Assembly (NCBI RefSeq): GCF_002846395.1
Contig: NZ_PJMU01000003.1
Span: 620,001 to 684,000 of the forward strand
Direction: 5' to 3'
Length of the DNA: 64,000 nucleotides
Source: Pontibacter ramchanderi
GTDB lineage: Bacteria; Bacteroidota; Bacteroidia; Cytophagales; Hymenobacteraceae
Shown in pieces: positions 16,431-23,936 of the stretch; position 1 is the stretch's first letter; every line of letters starts with the position of its first letter. A program made the translations under genes and the position numbers. The notes below the pieces were generated by a model that made no database searches, was not told the DNA's origin, and worked only from the letters and a program-made list of their open reading frames with translations.

Positions 16431-16461
16431 CCACACCCCGACCTAACACTACCTGTACACC

Positions 16462-16884
16462 ATGGCAGAGCGCCTTATCACCGTCGCCACTTTCAGCCAA
16501 CCCACAGAAGCCCACATTCTCAAAGGCCGCCTCGAAGCGGAGGGAATTCTGTGCTTTCTGGGGGACGAGCAGATCATTGCGGCGCAGCCACTTTACTCGC
16601 TGGCGGTGGGCGGCGTGAAGCTACAGGTAACGGAAGGCGATGTGGAAGAGGCCCTGGAATTACTCGCGCGCATAGAGCGCGGCACCAGCGAGTACATCCT
16701 CGATGATAACATTGAACTAGCGGCTCCCGCTCAGGTATACCCGGAAACCGAGGCCTGCCCCATCTGCGAGTCAAAGAACATGTCGGCCCGTGGCTTTCTG
16801 GGTGGCACACTCGGCATCAGTTTGCCTTTTTTGAGTCGGCGCTACGGGTGCCACGATAGCGGCTATACCTGGAAAGAAAACTAA
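16462..16884 (+). CDS. DUF2007 domain protein with zinc-ribbon-like tail
   Basis: A 140-residue protein. Residues 1-75 match the DUF2007 'putative signal transducing' fold (ITVATFSQPTEAHILKGRLE ... VTEGDVEEALELLARIE). The C-terminal part has CPICES and a later Cys, a partial zinc-ribbon pattern (about residues 100-130). It is cotranscribed with the CDGSH gene and ends in a strong terminator. Function unknown. Confidence 0.8.
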   Translation: MAERLITVATFSQPTEAHILKGRLEAEGILCFLGDEQIIAAQPLYSLAVGGVKLQVTEGDVEEALELLARIERGTSEYILDDNIELAAPAQVYPETEACPICESKNMSARGFLGGTLGISLPFLSRRYGCHDSGYTWKEN

Positions 16885-16911
16885 AAAAGCGCCCCGTGGG
16901 GCGCTTTTTTT
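16883..16911. terminator. Intrinsic terminator between convergent genes
   Basis: AAAAAAGCGCCCC paired with its complement, 12 bp with a small loop at 16895-16898; the long A- and T-tracts on either side suit termination from both directions. Confidence 0.9.
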
Positions 16912-16931
16912 ATACCTGCTGCTTTTAGCGG

Positions 16932-17189
16932 TTAAGCATTCCGCAGGCTGTTTACCAACTGCACATACTGCGCACGGGCATCCTCCTGGCTCGTTCCCTG
17001 CAGGCTTTTCCAGGCATCCCATTTGGCAATGTTCTTAAAATCAAAGCCACCCGGACGCTCCGTGTTCACATCTCCTTCGGTAGCCTGCTTAAATAGGCCG
17101 TAGAGTTGCAGCAAAATGTTGTTCGATGGTCGTTCCGTCAGTTCCTTTGACTGAGCCACTGCCTGCTCAAATTCTTCTTGTGTTGCCAT
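16932..17189 (-). CDS. Acyl-CoA-binding protein
   Basis: An 85-residue four-helix protein that matches the ACBP family along its whole length: LYGLFKQATEGDVNTERPGG in helix 2 and the following loop, then WDAWKSLQGTSQEDARAQYV. It binds medium- and long-chain acyl-CoA in the cytoplasm and buffers them for lipid metabolism. It is a single-gene unit, convergent with the DUF2007 gene and divergent from oligopeptidase B. Confidence 0.92.
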   Translation of the reverse strand: MATQEEFEQAVAQSKELTERPSNNILLQLYGLFKQATEGDVNTERPGGFDFKNIAKWDAWKSLQGTSQEDARAQYVQLVNSLRNA

Positions 17190-17316
17190 AGTGCGTCTGA
17201 ATTAAGTTTTAAGGTATAGCAAGGTATAAAAATTTACGCTGCATGCATAACTTTTATTTCTGTTTAACTTCTCTGTTTTTTCCTTATTTTTATAATCTGT
17301 ATAAAAAATACTCTCT

Positions 17317-19515
17317 ATGAAAAAAGCACAGAACGGCACAACGGCTCCGGCCCTACTGCTATCCGCCTGCCTGCTGGCGGGCACAGCCTGCAGCACCACG
17401 CAGCCAGGCACAACAACTGAGACCGCCACAACCGAGCAAACCACCGAAGCCCCGGCAAAAGCAGATGCGCCGCAGCCACCGGTAGCTGCCAAAAAACCAA
17501 AAGAGCTCACCGCGCACGGACACACACGCATCGACAACTACTACTGGATGAACGAGCGTGAGAACCCGGAGGTGATTGCCTATCTGAACGCCGAAAACGC
17601 ATACACCAAGCAGGTAATGGCCGATACCGAGGCGCTGCAGGAAAAACTATTCAACGAGATTGTGGGCCGCATCAAGCAAACCGACGAGTCGGTGCCTTAC
17701 AAGAAGAACGGCTACTTCTACTATACTCGTTTCGAGGCTGGCAAAGAATACCCCATCTATGCCCGCAAAAAAGGGGGCCTGGATGCCAAGGAAGAAGTGA
17801 TGATCAATGCCAATGAGCGTGCCGAGGGCAAAAGCTACTACGCAGCGGCCGGCATGAACGTGAGCCCCGATAACAGGCTGCTGGCTTTTGGGGAAGACAC
17901 CGTGAGCCGCCGACAGTATACCTTGCGCTTCAAAAACCTTCAAACCGGTGAGCTGCTGCCTGACCGTATACCGAACACCACGGGCGGAGCGGTATGGGCC
18001 AACGACAACAAAACCGTCTTCTACACCATGAAGGACCCGGCCCTTCGCTCTTTCAAGATCTTCCGCCATACCCTGGGTACCCCTACCTCGCAGGACAAAG
18101 AGGTATACCACGAGGCCGACGAAACCTTCAGCACCTTTGTGTATAAGACCAAATCGGAGAAGTACATCATCATCGGCTCCAGCAGCACGCTCTCACAAGA
18201 GTACCGTTTCGTGGATGCCGCCAACCCAACCGCCACGCCTAAGGTTATTCAACCACGCGAGCGCGGTCTGGAATACAGCGTCGACCACTACGGTGATAGC
18301 TTCTACATCCGCACGAACAAGGATGGCGCGACCAACTTTAAGCTGATGAAAACGCCGGTTGGCAAAACCACCAAACAGAACTGGAAGGAAGTGATTCCGC
18401 ATCGCCCGGACACCTACCTGGAAGAGGCTGAGATCTTCAAGGATTACCTGGTGCTGCAGGAGCGTAAAAACGGACTGACGGAACTGCGCGTGAAGAAGTG
18501 GAACGATCCGAAAACCGACTACTACGTGGACTTCGGAGAAGAAGCCTATACCGCCGGTATCAGCATCAACCCGGACTTCGACAGCAAAGTGCTGCGCTAC
18601 GTCTACAGCTCTCTCACTACGCCTAGTTCCACGTTCGACTACAACATGGAAACCAAGCAGAAAACGCTGCTGAAAGAACAGGAAGTGGTAGGCGATTTCG
18701 ACAAGAACAACTACGAAGCCAAGCGCATCTACGCCACCGCTAAAGACGGCACCAAGATTCCGGTTTCGCTGGTATACCGCAAAGGCCTGAAACTCGATGG
18801 CAACAACCCGACCTTGCAGTACGCCTACGGCTCCTATGGCATCAGCATGAACCCGGGCTTTAGCTCCGTGCGCCTTAGCCTGCTCGACCGTGGCTTTGTA
18901 TATGCCATTGCGCACATCCGGGGTGGTCAGGAAATGGGCCGCCAGTGGTATGAGGACGGCAAACTGATGAAGAAAAAGAACACCTTCACGGACTTTATCG
19001 ATGTATCCGAATACCTGATCGAGCAAGGCTACACCAATCCAGATAAGCTGTTCGCACAGGGCGGCAGTGCCGGTGGCCTGCTGATCGGTGTAGTTGCCAA
19101 CATGCGTCCCAACCTGTACAAAGGCATGCACGCCGCCGTGCCGTTTGTGGATGTGGTCACGACGATGCTCGACACCAGCATCCCGCTGACTACCGGCGAG
19201 TTTGACGAATGGGGCAATCCGGCCAACAAAGACGCCTACGACTACATGCTCTCCTACTCGCCTTACGACAACGTGGAGGCCAAGGACTATCCGAACATGC
19301 TCGTGACCACTGGTCTGCATGACTCGCAGGTGCAGTATTTCGAGCCGGCCAAGTGGGTCGCTAAACTGCGTGAGATGAAGACAGATGATAATCTGCTGCT
19401 CTTCCAAACCAACATGGAAGCGGGCCACGGCGGCGCCTCCGGCCGATTCCAGCCTTACCGTGAGACGGCTTTGCAATACGCCTTCTTTTTGAAGTTGGCC
19501 GGAATAACGGAGTAA
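17317..19515 (+). CDS. ptrB: Oligopeptidase B-like S9A serine peptidase, lipoprotein
   Basis: A 732-residue protein. A signal peptide with lipobox (LLAGTACS, Cys near residue 26) precedes a Thr/Ala-rich linker (about residues 27-58), then the beta-propeller (about 60-450) and the alpha/beta-hydrolase domain. The catalytic serine sits in QGGSAGGLLIG and the histidine in AGHGGASGRFQPYRE, both as in oligopeptidase B, which cuts peptides after Arg or Lys. Export is unusual for E. coli PtrB but common in Bacteroidota S9 enzymes. A perfect 22-bp terminator follows. Confidence 0.88.
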   Translation: MKKAQNGTTAPALLLSACLLAGTACSTTQPGTTTETATTEQTTEAPAKADAPQPPVAAKKPKELTAHGHTRIDNYYWMNERENPEVIAYLNAENAYTKQVMADTEALQEKLFNEIVGRIKQTDESVPYKKNGYFYYTRFEAGKEYPIYARKKGGLDAKEEVMINANERAEGKSYYAAAGMNVSPDNRLLAFGEDTVSRRQYTLRFKNLQTGELLPDRIPNTTGGAVWANDNKTVFYTMKDPALRSFKIFRHTLGTPTSQDKEVYHEADETFSTFVYKTKSEKYIIIGSSSTLSQEYRFVDAANPTATPKVIQPRERGLEYSVDHYGDSFYIRTNKDGATNFKLMKTPVGKTTKQNWKEVIPHRPDTYLEEAEIFKDYLVLQERKNGLTELRVKKWNDPKTDYYVDFGEEAYTAGISINPDFDSKVLRYVYSSLTTPSSTFDYNMETKQKTLLKEQEVVGDFDKNNYEAKRIYATAKDGTKIPVSLVYRKGLKLDGNNPTLQYAYGSYGISMNPGFSSVRLSLLDRGFVYAIAHIRGGQEMGRQWYEDGKLMKKKNTFTDFIDVSEYLIEQGYTNPDKLFAQGGSAGGLLIGVVANMRPNLYKGMHAAVPFVDVVTTMLDTSIPLTTGEFDEWGNPANKDAYDYMLSYSPYDNVEAKDYPNMLVTTGLHDSQVQYFEPAKWVAKLREMKTDDNLLLFQTNMEAGHGGASGRFQPYRETALQYAFFLKLAGITE

Positions 19516-19552
19516 TCAGTAATGAATAGAGTAGGCTTCTTCCTGCTCAAAT

Positions 19553-19603
19553 AAACAGGCGACCCCGCTGCAAAGTCATTTGCAGCGGGGTCGCCTGTTT
19601 TTA
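19553..19603. terminator. Very strong intrinsic terminator
   Basis: A perfect 22-bp stem (19553-19574 with 19579-19600) around the loop GTCA, GC-rich in its centre and ending in a T-run. It follows the oligopeptidase gene. Confidence 0.92.
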
Positions 19604-19612
19604 GCCCTATCC

Positions 19613-19711
19613 TGTCATTTCGAACCGGGGTAGGGGCCCTCTACTGGTGAGAAATCTGAATTGCTGGTTCGGCTTTCGATCATTCAGATCTCTCCTTTCG
19701 TCGAGATGACA
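19613..19711. repeat. Inverted-repeat element, TGTCATTTCGA family
   Basis: TGTCATTTCGA (19613-19623) matches the complement of 19701-19711 at 10 of 11 positions, and GAGAAATCTGAAT (19649-19661) matches the complement of 19682-19694 at 12 of 13. Together they form a long imperfect hairpin between two convergent genes. Similar 'GTCATTTCGA...GAGAAATCT' elements are known as dispersed intergenic repeats in Cytophagales genomes. Confidence 0.65.
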
Positions 19712-19755
19712 AAGGGAGTCGGGATATTCGTGCGAATGCTAATAATGAAAGAAAC

Positions 19756-20754
19756 CTAACTCACCTTCACCACAATTTTGCCGAACTGTTTGCCGGCTTC
19801 CATGTAGCGCATGGCTTGCTCGGTTTCTTCGAGCGGGAACACAATGTCCACTACCGGCTTCACTTTCTTTTCGGCTACAAAAGCGATCATCTCTGCAAAG
19901 TCCTGGTTAGTGCCCATGGTGCTGCCGTGAATGGCCAGTTGCTTCCAGAAAATCTCGGCCGGGTTGATCTGGCCGATCATTCCGGTGGTGCCCCCGTAGA
20001 TCCCGATGCGGCCTCCTGGCTTGGCCAGCTTTACGAGTTGCACAAAGCCTTCGCCTGCAGCGCCGTCGATGCTCACGTCGAAACCGCCTACTTCGGCTTT
20101 CAGCTCTTTGCCCCAGTTTTCTTTTTTGTAGTTGATGCCGCCGGTTGCGCCCAGTGCTTTGGCTTTTTCGATCTTCTCGTCTGATCCGGACGTCACCCAT
20201 ACCTCTGCTCCGGCCGCTACCGCAAACTGCACGGCAAACAGGGCCACGCCGCCTCCTGCACCTGTTATCAGCACCCGCTCACCGGCTTTCAAACCGCATT
20301 TCGTAAACATGGCGCGCCAGGCTGTTACGCCTGCCAGCGGCAAAGCAGCGGCCTCTTCAAAGCTCAGGTGGGCGGGTTTGCGGTGCAGGTTAGTGGCTTT
20401 TACTTTCACGAAGTCGGCAAACGTACCATCCTCTGGCATGCCCAGCACTTTGTACTCCTTGCTGTGGGCCTGCGGGTTGTCTCCCCAGTCAGTAGAGGGG
20501 TCGATGACTACTTCCTGTCCCAGCCAGTTCTTGTCCACGCCCTCTCCTACTTCCGTCACCACACCGGCTCCATCCGAGCCCAGTATGGCGGGGTAATCTT
20601 TGGTGAAGTACCGGCCGTACTGTATCCAGACGTCACGGTGGTTAAGGGCGGCAGCTTTCACCTGCACTATCGCTTCACCAGGTCCGGCGGTAGGTATCGC
20701 TTTCTCGATCAGTACAAAAGGGCTGTTAATGGCTTCCAGGTAGATGGCTCTCAT
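19756..20754 (-). CDS. Zinc-type alcohol dehydrogenase / quinone oxidoreductase (MDR)
   Basis: About 332 residues from the ATG at 20752-20754 (MRAIYLEAINSPFVLIEKAI). It has the MDR layout: a GroES-like N-terminal part (LNHRDVWIQYGRY ... GSDGAGVVTEVGEG), then the NADPH-binding Rossmann motif VLITGAGGGVALFAVQFA. The ligand residues of catalytic zinc are not obvious, so it belongs with quinone-reductase-like members rather than classical alcohol dehydrogenases. Substrate unknown. It is transcribed convergently to oligopeptidase B. Confidence 0.88.
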   Translation of the reverse strand: MRAIYLEAINSPFVLIEKAIPTAGPGEAIVQVKAAALNHRDVWIQYGRYFTKDYPAILGSDGAGVVTEVGEGVDKNWLGQEVVIDPSTDWGDNPQAHSKEYKVLGMPEDGTFADFVKVKATNLHRKPAHLSFEEAAALPLAGVTAWRAMFTKCGLKAGERVLITGAGGGVALFAVQFAVAAGAEVWVTSGSDEKIEKAKALGATGGINYKKENWGKELKAEVGGFDVSIDGAAGEGFVQLVKLAKPGGRIGIYGGTTGMIGQINPAEIFWKQLAIHGSTMGTNQDFAEMIAFVAEKKVKPVVDIVFPLEETEQAMRYMEAGKQFGKIVVKVS

Positions 20755-20849
20755 AGTTGATGGTTTTAAGGTATGCATACAAAGGTATAACTTCTGCCCT
20801 TAGTGGAAAATCTCTGTTGCCAGGCACTGGCATTTTATACGGGAGCGAC

Positions 20850-20857
20850 TATCTTCG
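20850..20857 (+). promoter_or_regulatory. Near-consensus -7 element (TATCTTCG)
   Basis: Seven of eight matches to TAnnTTTG, 26 bases before the acetyltransferase start at 20884. No clear -33 element. Confidence 0.3.
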
Positions 20858-20883
20858 TTGTCAGCACCATAACGTCACAATCT

Positions 20884-21387
20884 ATGCGCCGTAATTTCAG
20901 CATACGCGAAGCTTCCACCGCCGACATTCCGACCATCAACCGGTTGGCTGCCGCCATCTGGGAACCTACATACCGCCCTATACTTTCGCAAGAGCAGATC
21001 GACTATATGTTTGAGGTGATCTATACTCCTGAAGCCCTGGAACGCCAGATGCAGGAAGGTCAGACTTTTCTACTGCTGCTTGATGGCTCGGGGCCCATCG
21101 GCTTTGCGGCCTTTTCTCTGAAAGACGCTGCCGACCAGGTATACAAGCTGAACAAGATATACCTGCTTCCGTCGCGGCAGGGCGGTGGGTTGGGCAAACT
21201 TCTGCTCGAAAACGTTGAGGAAAAAGTGAAGCAGGCGGGTGCCCGCTACCTCGATCTGAACGTGAACAGGTATAACCAGGCGAAAGCATTTTATGAGCGC
21301 TGTGGATATCAGGTACACCAGGAGGAGGACATCCCGATCGGCCCTTACTGGATGAACGACTATGTGATGCGTAAGCAACTGGCATAA
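20884..21387 (+). CDS. GNAT-family N-acetyltransferase
   Basis: A 167-residue protein starting MRRNFSIREASTADIPTINR. The acetyl-CoA-binding motif A is LNKIYLLPSRQGGGLGKLLL, with the Q/R-x-x-G-x-G/A signature, and the C-terminal segment NQAKAFYERCGYQV is the usual GNAT helix-strand. It acetylates an unknown amine. An upstream in-frame ATG at 20803 would add 27 unrelated residues and is rejected. It is followed by a terminator shared with the convergent S8 peptidase gene. Confidence 0.88.
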   Translation: MRRNFSIREASTADIPTINRLAAAIWEPTYRPILSQEQIDYMFEVIYTPEALERQMQEGQTFLLLLDGSGPIGFAAFSLKDAADQVYKLNKIYLLPSRQGGGLGKLLLENVEEKVKQAGARYLDLNVNRYNQAKAFYERCGYQVHQEEDIPIGPYWMNDYVMRKQLA

Positions 21388-21390
21388 AAA

Positions 21391-21418
21391 AAACGGGCAA
21401 CTTTTCAGCTGCCCGTTT
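21391..21418. terminator. Intrinsic terminator between convergent genes
   Basis: AAACGGGCA (21391-21399) pairs with TGCCCGTTT (21410-21418), preceded by an A-run and followed by TCTT. Confidence 0.75.
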
Positions 21419-21444
21419 CTTATCACCTTCCTTAACAGTTCGGA

Positions 21445-22665
21445 TTACTTGATCGCGATCGGATCTGGGTTTCCGTCCGGATCATTCTTCACAGTGCCGC
21501 TTGTTTTTAGAGGACCGTGCAGCAAAAGACCCGCTACGTGCGGAGATGCCATAGATGTACCGCTAATCGTGTTATAGCCACCACCTTTCCAGGTAGAGTT
21601 GATGTTCACACCAGGTGCGCAAACGTCTACTGGCGGGTTGCCATAGTTAGAGAAGCTAGCCCATGAGTCAGAAGAGTTCATGGCAGAAACAGTGTAGATG
21701 TTAGCGTGGTTAGCGCGGGCTGGAGATGAGTTGCCAGCATGTGTAGACTCATTACCAGCAGCCAAAGCGAACTTGATGCCTTTGCTGGCAGCTGCAATCA
21801 CAGCATCATCCAGTGCCTGCGATGCCGGGCCACCCAAGCTCATGTTGGCCACGTCGCCTGACTGAGCAGCAGAAGCCACATAGTCTACACCAGCGATTAC
21901 GCCAGAGTAAGAGCCGCTACCGCGGGAGTCAAGTACTTTAACAGCTACCACGCTTGCATCGTGGGCTACACCGATCACACCGATCGAGTTATTTTTAGCA
22001 GCGATTGTACCTGCTACGTGCGTACCGTGGCCGTTGCCATCGTTTGCATCGCTGGCATCTCTTCCAGAAGTGAAGAAGGTTCTGCTTCGGGCTACGTCCA
22101 CATTCAGGTCAGGGTGCGTCAGGTCTATACCTGAGTCAATTACCCAGGCAGTTTTGCCAGTGCCGTCGCCATAACCCACACGGGCGATGCCATAAGGTAC
22201 TGTCTGGCCTGTAGAGCCACCGCCACCTGTTCCAGGCTTGGCCAGCATCACTACTCTATCTGGCTCGATATAGGCTACACGGCTATCACGACGGAGCGCA
22301 TCCACCTGATCGTCTGTCAGTCTGGCTGCCACACCAACAATCGCCTGGCCATAGGCCTGCTCTATCGTTGCATTGGCAATGCCATTAGAAGAAAGCAGTT
22401 CGCGGCCCATCTCACGCACTGCACCCACGCGCTCGGCATAAGTGGTAGTACCATCGAGACGCTGATTTCCGTCTTTCTTAAATACAACAATGTACTGACC
22501 TTTGATGATGGCCCCGTTCTGGGTATCGGTCTGTAGATTTTCCGCAACCTCAGTCGCTTCAGGAGCTTCAGAGTCGCAAGAGGTAAAGGATACGGCAGCA
22601 GAAGAGAGGGCTGCGCCAAATAGTACAGAACGCAGGACGTTCTTTACGCGTAAGGTGTTTTTCAT
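21445..22665 (-). CDS. Subtilisin-family (S8) serine peptidase, lipoprotein
   Basis: A 406-residue protein. A signal peptide ends in a lipobox (SFTSC, Cys near residue 30). An inhibitor I9-type propeptide follows (KGQYIVVFKKDGNQ ... VAYIEPDRVVM, about 54-140), then the peptidase domain with Asp in WVIDSGID, His in GNGHGTHVAG, the oxyanion Asn in AAGNES and Ser in ISGTSMASPHVAG. All triad residues are present. It is related to the proteinase K branch. After the catalytic serine only about 30 residues remain, so there is no C-terminal sorting domain. Confidence 0.92.
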   Translation of the reverse strand: MKNTLRVKNVLRSVLFGAALSSAAVSFTSCDSEAPEATEVAENLQTDTQNGAIIKGQYIVVFKKDGNQRLDGTTTYAERVGAVREMGRELLSSNGIANATIEQAYGQAIVGVAARLTDDQVDALRRDSRVAYIEPDRVVMLAKPGTGGGGSTGQTVPYGIARVGYGDGTGKTAWVIDSGIDLTHPDLNVDVARSRTFFTSGRDASDANDGNGHGTHVAGTIAAKNNSIGVIGVAHDASVVAVKVLDSRGSGSYSGVIAGVDYVASAAQSGDVANMSLGGPASQALDDAVIAAASKGIKFALAAGNESTHAGNSSPARANHANIYTVSAMNSSDSWASFSNYGNPPVDVCAPGVNINSTWKGGGYNTISGTSMASPHVAGLLLHGPLKTSGTVKNDPDGNPDPIAIK

Positions 22666-23082
22666 ACTTGTAAAAGATGTTAGGTTAGTTAAAGTTTTAA
22701 GGTTTATTATAAGGATAGTGAAGTCTAAACTATTGAACAGGATTTATATATCCAAATAAAAGTATAATTTTTTTTAACGATTTTTTTGAAAAGGCACCTG
22801 GCGCTGGCTACAAGCCGCACGCTGTTGCAACATTTAAATTGCACGGATTTCAGACACTTTAATTGCCTATACAGCTACTCAGGATAGTTTTGAGAGAATA
22901 AACAAAGAAGCATCTGCAGAAAGCCCGCCTTATACGCTTTAGGAAGTATCCGGTTTGTATAGACTTTGCATTATCTTTGAATAATCAAATTTTAATCCTG
23001 TTTTAACAGGCTAACAATACAATTTTATTTGTACTTCGTTCTTAACTTTTGCTATATTAACAGACGCACAAACTCTCACCTT
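22666..23082. other. Gene-free divergent intergenic region
   Basis: 417 bases of AT-rich DNA between the divergent S8 peptidase and cyclophilin genes. It contains TATCTTTG at 22972-22979 (exact TAnnTTTG, 103 bases before the cyclophilin start) and a small inverted repeat CCTGTT-TT-AACAGG at 22997-23010. Nothing else was recognised. Confidence 0.5.
22972..22979 (+). promoter_or_regulatory. Putative -7 promoter element (TATCTTTG)
   Basis: Exact TAnnTTTG match upstream of the cyclophilin gene. A TTTG at 22954-22957 is only 14 bases away, closer than usual for a -33 box. Confidence 0.35.
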
Positions 23083-23850
23083 ATGAACTACATGAAAAAA
23101 ACAATCACCATCGATGCACTGCTATTGATGATCTTTCTCTTGATAGGTATAGCAGGATGCCAGCCCAAGACAGAAGAACAAGCCACCGCAGACAACCGCG
23201 AGACCGACACGGCAGAAAAACTTGAACCACTCACCTCCGAGAGCGCCGTGGAAGTGCTTACCGCTTACGAAAAGGCACACCCCGATAGCCTGATCCTTAT
23301 TAGCACCCGTCATGGCGACATCAAACTACGCCTGTATCCCGAAACGCCACTGCACCGTGCCAATTTTGTGCGCCTCACCAAAGCAGGTTTTTATGACCAG
23401 GGCGAGTTTTACCGGGTCGTAAAGGGTTTTGCCGTGCAGGGTGGCGACTCCGATACACGCACCATGAAAAACGGAGCCTACAAGATTCCGCAGGAGTTCA
23501 ACCCCAGGTACATTCACAAACGTGGCGCCCTGGCCATGGCCCGCTACGGCGACGAACGCAACCCCGAAAAAGAGTCTTCTTCCCACAACTTCTACATCGT
23601 GCAGGGTGAGCCCCAAACCGTACAGGAGTTGAGAGCCTTTGAAGCCAAGCACAACATTAAGTATACCCCGGAGCAGATTAAACTTTATACTACCATTGGC
23701 GGAGAACCTTCGCTTGATCAGGAGTACACGGTATTCGGAGAGGTGATAGAAGGCATGGAAGTGATCGACAAGATAGCGGAAGAGCCTGTAAACGGGCAGA
23801 ACTGGCCGCACAATATCGTGCCGCACAAAATCAAGACGATTGCGCAGTAA
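23083..23850 (+). CDS. Cyclophilin-type peptidyl-prolyl isomerase, lipoprotein
   Basis: About 255 residues from the ATG at 23083 (MNYMKKTITIDALLLMIFLL); the ATG at 23092 is an equally possible start. A lipobox IAGC gives a lipid-modified Cys near residue 25. After a polar linker the cyclophilin domain begins at about residue 75: LRLYPETPLHRANFVRLTKA, FYRVVKGFAVQGGD, and RGALAMARYGDERNPEKESS. The FxRVxxxFxxQGGD motif with its Arg and Gln is intact, so catalysis is likely. It helps fold exported proteins in the periplasm or at the outer membrane. A terminator follows. Confidence 0.9.
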   Translation: MNYMKKTITIDALLLMIFLLIGIAGCQPKTEEQATADNRETDTAEKLEPLTSESAVEVLTAYEKAHPDSLILISTRHGDIKLRLYPETPLHRANFVRLTKAGFYDQGEFYRVVKGFAVQGGDSDTRTMKNGAYKIPQEFNPRYIHKRGALAMARYGDERNPEKESSSHNFYIVQGEPQTVQELRAFEAKHNIKYTPEQIKLYTTIGGEPSLDQEYTVFGEVIEGMEVIDKIAEEPVNGQNWPHNIVPHKIKTIAQ

Positions 23851-23871
23851 CTGCTTTGATAACCCGGGTAT

Positions 23872-23913
23872 AAACAAAGAGCCCCGACCTGTATTGGCCG
23901 GGGCTCTTTGTTT
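23872..23913. terminator. Intrinsic terminator between convergent genes
   Basis: AAACAAAGAGCCCCG (23872-23886) pairs with CGGGGCTCTTTGTTT (23899-23913), a perfect 15-bp stem. Confidence 0.88.
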
Positions 23914-23936
23914 AGAAAGCAAGGTATAGCTTGGCC

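Noticed and set aside
18193..19476. Open frame of 427 codons antisense to oligopeptidase B
   Set aside because: Shadow of a well-supported S9A peptidase with intact catalytic residues; composition (His/Val/Gln-rich) is that of a complementary-frame artefact.
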